Source: Mycobacterium sp. MBM | GTDB taxonomy: Bacteria; Actinomycetota; Actinomycetes; Mycobacteriales; Mycobacteriaceae | NCBI GenBank assembly: GCA_021648845.1 | Contig: JAKJHY010000034.1 | Span: 1 to 51,940, forward strand | Direction: 5' to 3' | DNA length: 51,940 bases | Shown here: positions 49,897 to 51,940 of the stretch, one piece after another | Numbering within the stretch: position 1 is the stretch's first letter | Layout: each line of letters starts with the position of its first letter | The notes under the pieces: generated by a model | What the model saw: only the letters and a program-made list of their open reading frames with translations | Databases searched by the model: none | Told to the model about the DNA's origin: nothing | Program-made: the position numbers and the translations under genes

Positions 49897-50741
49897 CCGA
49901 ACCCGAGCGCTTCGAGCACGTCGCCGAGATCGCCGGTGTGCATCGCGAGATCCACGCCGCCGAGGGCGAAGTCCTGCTGCAGACACACGATCTCACCGTC
50001 CAGTTCGGTGGCCTGACGGCCCTGGACGCCGTCTCCTTCGATATCAAACGCGGCGAGATCCTCGGGCTGATCGGCCCCAACGGGGCCGGCAAGACCACTT
50101 GTTTCAACGCCATCACCGGGGTGTACCGGCCCAGTTCGGGATCGGTCACCTTCGACGGATCGACGATCGGGCGGATCAAACGGCATCAGATCACCCGATT
50201 GGGCATTGCACGTACCTTCCAGAACATCCGGCTGTTCGGTGAGATGACGGCGCTGGAGAACGTCATGGTCGGTACCGACGCGCGCCATTTCACCTCGGTT
50301 CCGGGGGCATTGTTCCGGTCGGCTCGGCACCGCCGTGAAGAGCGGGCGGCCATCGAACGCTCGGCCGCATTACTCCACTTTGTCGGTATTGCGCACCGCG
50401 GCGAGGAGAAGGCAAAGAACCTGTCCTATGGCGACCAGCGCCGCCTGGAGATCGCGCGGGCGCTGGCCACCGAACCCAAACTGCTGTGCCTGGACGAACC
50501 CGCCGCCGGATTCAACCCGAGTGAGAAGTCCGCGCTGATCGATCTGATCCGAAAAATCCGCGATGACGGCTATACCGTGCTGCTCATCGAACACGATATG
50601 CGGCTGGTGATGGGTGTGACCGACCGGATCGTGGTCCTGGAATTCGGCCGCAAGATCGCCGACGGACTGCCTGCCGAAATCCGCGAGGACCCGAAGGTCA
50701 TCGCTGCCTACCTGGGGGTGCCCGATGACGAACTCGGCTGA
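49893..50741 (+). CDS. livG: Branched-chain amino-acid ABC ATPase LivG
   Basis: 282 residues. GPNGAGKTT (Walker A), LSYGDQRRLEIARAL (signature, with the Tyr-Gly-Asp variant usual for LivG), LLCLDEPAAGFNP (Walker B) and LIEHDMRLVM. A 30-residue N-terminal extension precedes the domain, longer than in E. coli. It works with LivF as a heterodimer to drive uptake. The ATG overlaps the livM stop, and the gene's end overlaps livF by 17 bases. Confidence 0.94.
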   Translation: MTEPERFEHVAEIAGVHREIHAAEGEVLLQTHDLTVQFGGLTALDAVSFDIKRGEILGLIGPNGAGKTTCFNAITGVYRPSSGSVTFDGSTIGRIKRHQITRLGIARTFQNIRLFGEMTALENVMVGTDARHFTSVPGALFRSARHRREERAAIERSAALLHFVGIAHRGEEKAKNLSYGDQRRLEIARALATEPKLLCLDEPAAGFNPSEKSALIDLIRKIRDDGYTVLLIEHDMRLVMGVTDRIVVLEFGRKIADGLPAEIREDPKVIAAYLGVPDDELG

Positions 50742-51474
50742 GGACGACCCGCGGCCGGTGCTGCTGGAGGTGCGCGACGCCGTCGTGCATTACGGCAGGA
50801 TCCGGGCCCTGCACGGCGTTTCGCTGTCGGTGCACGAGGGGGAGCTGGTCACGCTGCTCGGGTCCAACGGTGCGGGGAAAACCACCATGATGCGGGCCAT
50901 CTCGGGGCTGCTGCCGCTCACGTCGGGCTCGGTGTGGTTCGACGGTGTCGATATCGGCAAGGTCAAAGCCCACCGGCGGGTGGCTGCCGGTCTCATCCAG
51001 GCGCCCGAGGGGCGCGGGGTCTTTCCCGGTATGACAATCATCGAGAATCTCGAAATGGGTTGCTACGGGCGGAAGTTCCCGTCGAAGGCCGAACACGACG
51101 AAAAGCTGGACTGGGTGCTGACGACGTTCCCGCGCCTCGCCGAACGGCGACATCAGGTCGGCGGCACGCTCTCCGGCGGTGAGCAGCAGATGCTGGCCAT
51201 CGGGCGTGCGTTGATGGCGCGACCGAAGGTCCTGCTGCTCGACGAACCGTCGATGGGTCTGGCGCCCATGGTGATCTCCCAGATCTTCCGGATCATCTCC
51301 GAGATCAACAGCCAGGGCACCACGGTGCTACTGGTGGAGCAGAATGCGCAGCAGGCCCTCAGTCGATCCGACCGGGCGTACATCCTGGAGACCGGCGAGG
51401 TCACCCGCACCGGTGTGGCCGGCGAGCTGCTGAAGGACGACAGCATTCGGGCCGCTTACCTCGGCGTGGCCTGA
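50725..51474 (+). CDS. livF: Branched-chain amino-acid ABC ATPase LivF
   Basis: 249 residues. GSNGAGKTT, LSGGEQQMLAIGRAL and VLLLDEPSMGLAP are the LivF forms of the ABC motifs, with the 'LVEQNA' switch segment. It is the second ATPase of the complex and the last gene of the operon. The ATG at 50725 lies 17 bases inside livG. The 72 bases between its stop and the convergent DUF167 gene are largely taken up by a palindromic repeat that may terminate both. Confidence 0.94.
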   Translation: MTNSAEDDPRPVLLEVRDAVVHYGRIRALHGVSLSVHEGELVTLLGSNGAGKTTMMRAISGLLPLTSGSVWFDGVDIGKVKAHRRVAAGLIQAPEGRGVFPGMTIIENLEMGCYGRKFPSKAEHDEKLDWVLTTFPRLAERRHQVGGTLSGGEQQMLAIGRALMARPKVLLLDEPSMGLAPMVISQIFRIISEINSQGTTVLLVEQNAQQALSRSDRAYILETGEVTRTGVAGELLKDDSIRAAYLGVA

Positions 51475-51488
51475 CACGTCGCCGTCTC

Positions 51489-51552
51489 CGCGAGAGTGCG
51501 TGTCTGCGGGCCGACACACCGTGCCAAATCAAAGTTCACGCACACTCACGAG
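51489..51552. repeat. REP-like palindromic repeat, copy A
   Basis: CGCGAGAGTGCGTGTCTGC at the left and CACGCACACTCACGAG at the right are imperfect inverted arms around GACACACCGTGCC. It lies between the convergent livF and DUF167 stops and overlaps the last codon of the latter. Copy B is at 51784-51850 in opposite orientation. It may act as a two-way terminator. Confidence 0.6.
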
Positions 51553-51773
51553 ATGCGGAACCGCTTCACCCGTGCGGTCGCCCCGGCCACCAGCTCCAGT
51601 CGGCTGCGCGGCACGCCCAGATGGGTGGCGAGCAGCGCGATGACGGCGGCGTTGGCCTTTCCGTCCACCGCACGCTCGGGCACGTACACCGTCAGCGTGC
51701 CGTCCTCGCCGACCTCGACGAGCGGACCCTTACGGCTGCCGGGCTTGACCCGGACGACGAGGCTTTCGCTCAC
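51546..51773 (-). CDS. DUF167 (YggU-like) family protein
   Basis: A 75-residue protein covering the whole DUF167 fold: 'VVRVKPGSRKGPLVE' at the start, 'VPERAVDGKANAAVIALLATHLGVPRSRLELVAGATARVKRFRIS' to the end. The Gly-Lys-Ala-Asn motif is the family's best-conserved point. The cellular role of the family is unknown; nucleic-acid binding has been proposed on structural grounds. The start is a GTG at 51773; the frame is open 69 bases further but those lie in a repeat. It is flanked on both sides by related palindromic repeats. Confidence 0.85.
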   Translation of the reverse strand: MSESLVVRVKPGSRKGPLVEVGEDGTLTVYVPERAVDGKANAAVIALLATHLGVPRSRLELVAGATARVKRFRIS

Positions 51774-51783
51774 TCGGCCATTC

Positions 51784-51850
51784 TCGCGCGAGCGTGCGCA
51801 TACTCTGGGCTGTGCCCGGTGTGTTGGGGTGCAGACACGCACGCTCGCGG
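51784..51850. repeat. REP-like palindromic repeat, copy B
   Basis: On the minus strand it starts CCGCGAGCGTGCGTGTCTGC, contains ACACACCGGGC and ends in GCGCACGCTCGCGCGAG. It aligns over its length with copy A (51489-51552) with about three quarters identity by eye. It fills the gap between the DUF167 gene and the thiolase gene. Confidence 0.6.
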
Positions 51851-51864
51851 GATGGGGGCCCTCG

Positions 51865-51940
51865 TTATTTGGCGACGATGACCGAGGATCCGTGGCCGAA
51901 GAGGCCTTGGTTGGCGGTGACGCCGACGGTGGCTCCTTCG
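51865..51940 (-). CDS. Thiolase-family (lipid-transfer-type) protein, C-terminal fragment
   Basis: Only the last 24 complete codons before the TAA at 51865-51867 are inside the window; the gene runs off the right edge. The end reads GVTANQGLFGHGSSVIVAK, in which the Asn-Gln-Gly-Leu-Phe-Gly-His-Gly-Ser stretch is the C-terminal signature of the SCP2-type thiolases ('lipid-transfer proteins') of actinobacteria. In M. tuberculosis Rv1627c, of this family, is the neighbour of pdtaR, so the synteny agrees. These proteins act on acyl-CoA or sterol side chains. No statement on active-site residues is possible from this piece. Confidence 0.75.
   Translation of the reverse strand, partial: EGATVGVTANQGLFGHGSSVIVAK

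Noticed and set aside
1..51940. CRISPR arrays, insertion sequences, replication origin
   Set aside because: No regularly spaced repeats, transposase or DnaA-box cluster was seen.

Overview
The window is high-GC actinobacterial DNA from a mycobacterium, most likely an environmental, rapid-growing Mycolicibacterium. Three things point there. First, the gene order pyk - tesB - cydC/cydD/cydB/cydA - HdeD-like membrane protein - class III adenylate cyclase - pdtaR - thiolase matches, with insertions, the M. tuberculosis block Rv1617 to Rv1627c. Second, it carries mycobacterial families: a hemophore-type MHB protein, an ANTAR response regulator, and a Dps2-type ferritin next to a DUF2339 protein. 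Third, GTG/TTG starts, 4-bp ATGA/GTGA overlaps and likely leaderless starts are common. I see no phage, insertion sequence, integrase or CRISPR array.

Layout. 1-2300: an unknown SCO6745-family protein and a CPA2-type cation/proton antiporter. 2362-11397: a compact natural-product operon with a flavin-dependent-halogenase-like enzyme, a single-module polyketide synthase (KS-AT-DH-KR-ACP, no loading module or thioesterase) and an ABC-2 exporter pair. 11400-14496: a LysR regulator divergent from malate:quinone oxidoreductase, then two small membrane proteins. 14593-22953: central metabolism (gltB, gltD, pyk, tesB). 22950-29809, minus strand: cytochrome bd oxidase with its assembly exporter (cydABDC) and an HdeD-family protein. 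30130-36549: a polar amino-acid ABC transporter running directly into a MacRS-like two-component system, then a DUF2339 membrane protein. 36589-40816: dps2, a Rv1625c-type adenylate cyclase and a secreted glycosidase-like protein with an unusual C-terminal tail, the last two divergent around a motif-rich 480-bp regulatory region. 40916-44489, minus strand: a TetR/HXXEE-protein pair and a hemophore-like protein followed by an OmpR/EnvZ-type system. 44669-46191: a polysaccharide deacetylase, an odd tRNA-Leu(CAA) and pdtaR. 46394-51474: a complete branched-chain amino-acid transporter (livKHMGF). 51546-end: a DUF167 protein between two related palindromic repeats, and the C-terminus of a thiolase.

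How the parts fit. Much of the window concerns nitrogen and carbon flow (GOGAT, pyruvate kinase, two amino-acid transporters) and respiration (Mqo and cytochrome bd). Several regulatory palindromes can be read directly: a textbook CRP-type site beside an adenylate cyclase, a MacR-like 16-mer just downstream of a MacRS-like pair, a BlaI-like dyad over the likely cydA -10, a perfect 23-bp palindrome before dps2, and a perfect 22-bp palindrome before the tetR gene. The best candidate for an undescribed system is the halogenase-like/PKS/exporter operon. Second-tier candidates are the hemophore-like/two-component operon and the cAMP-linked glycosidase locus.
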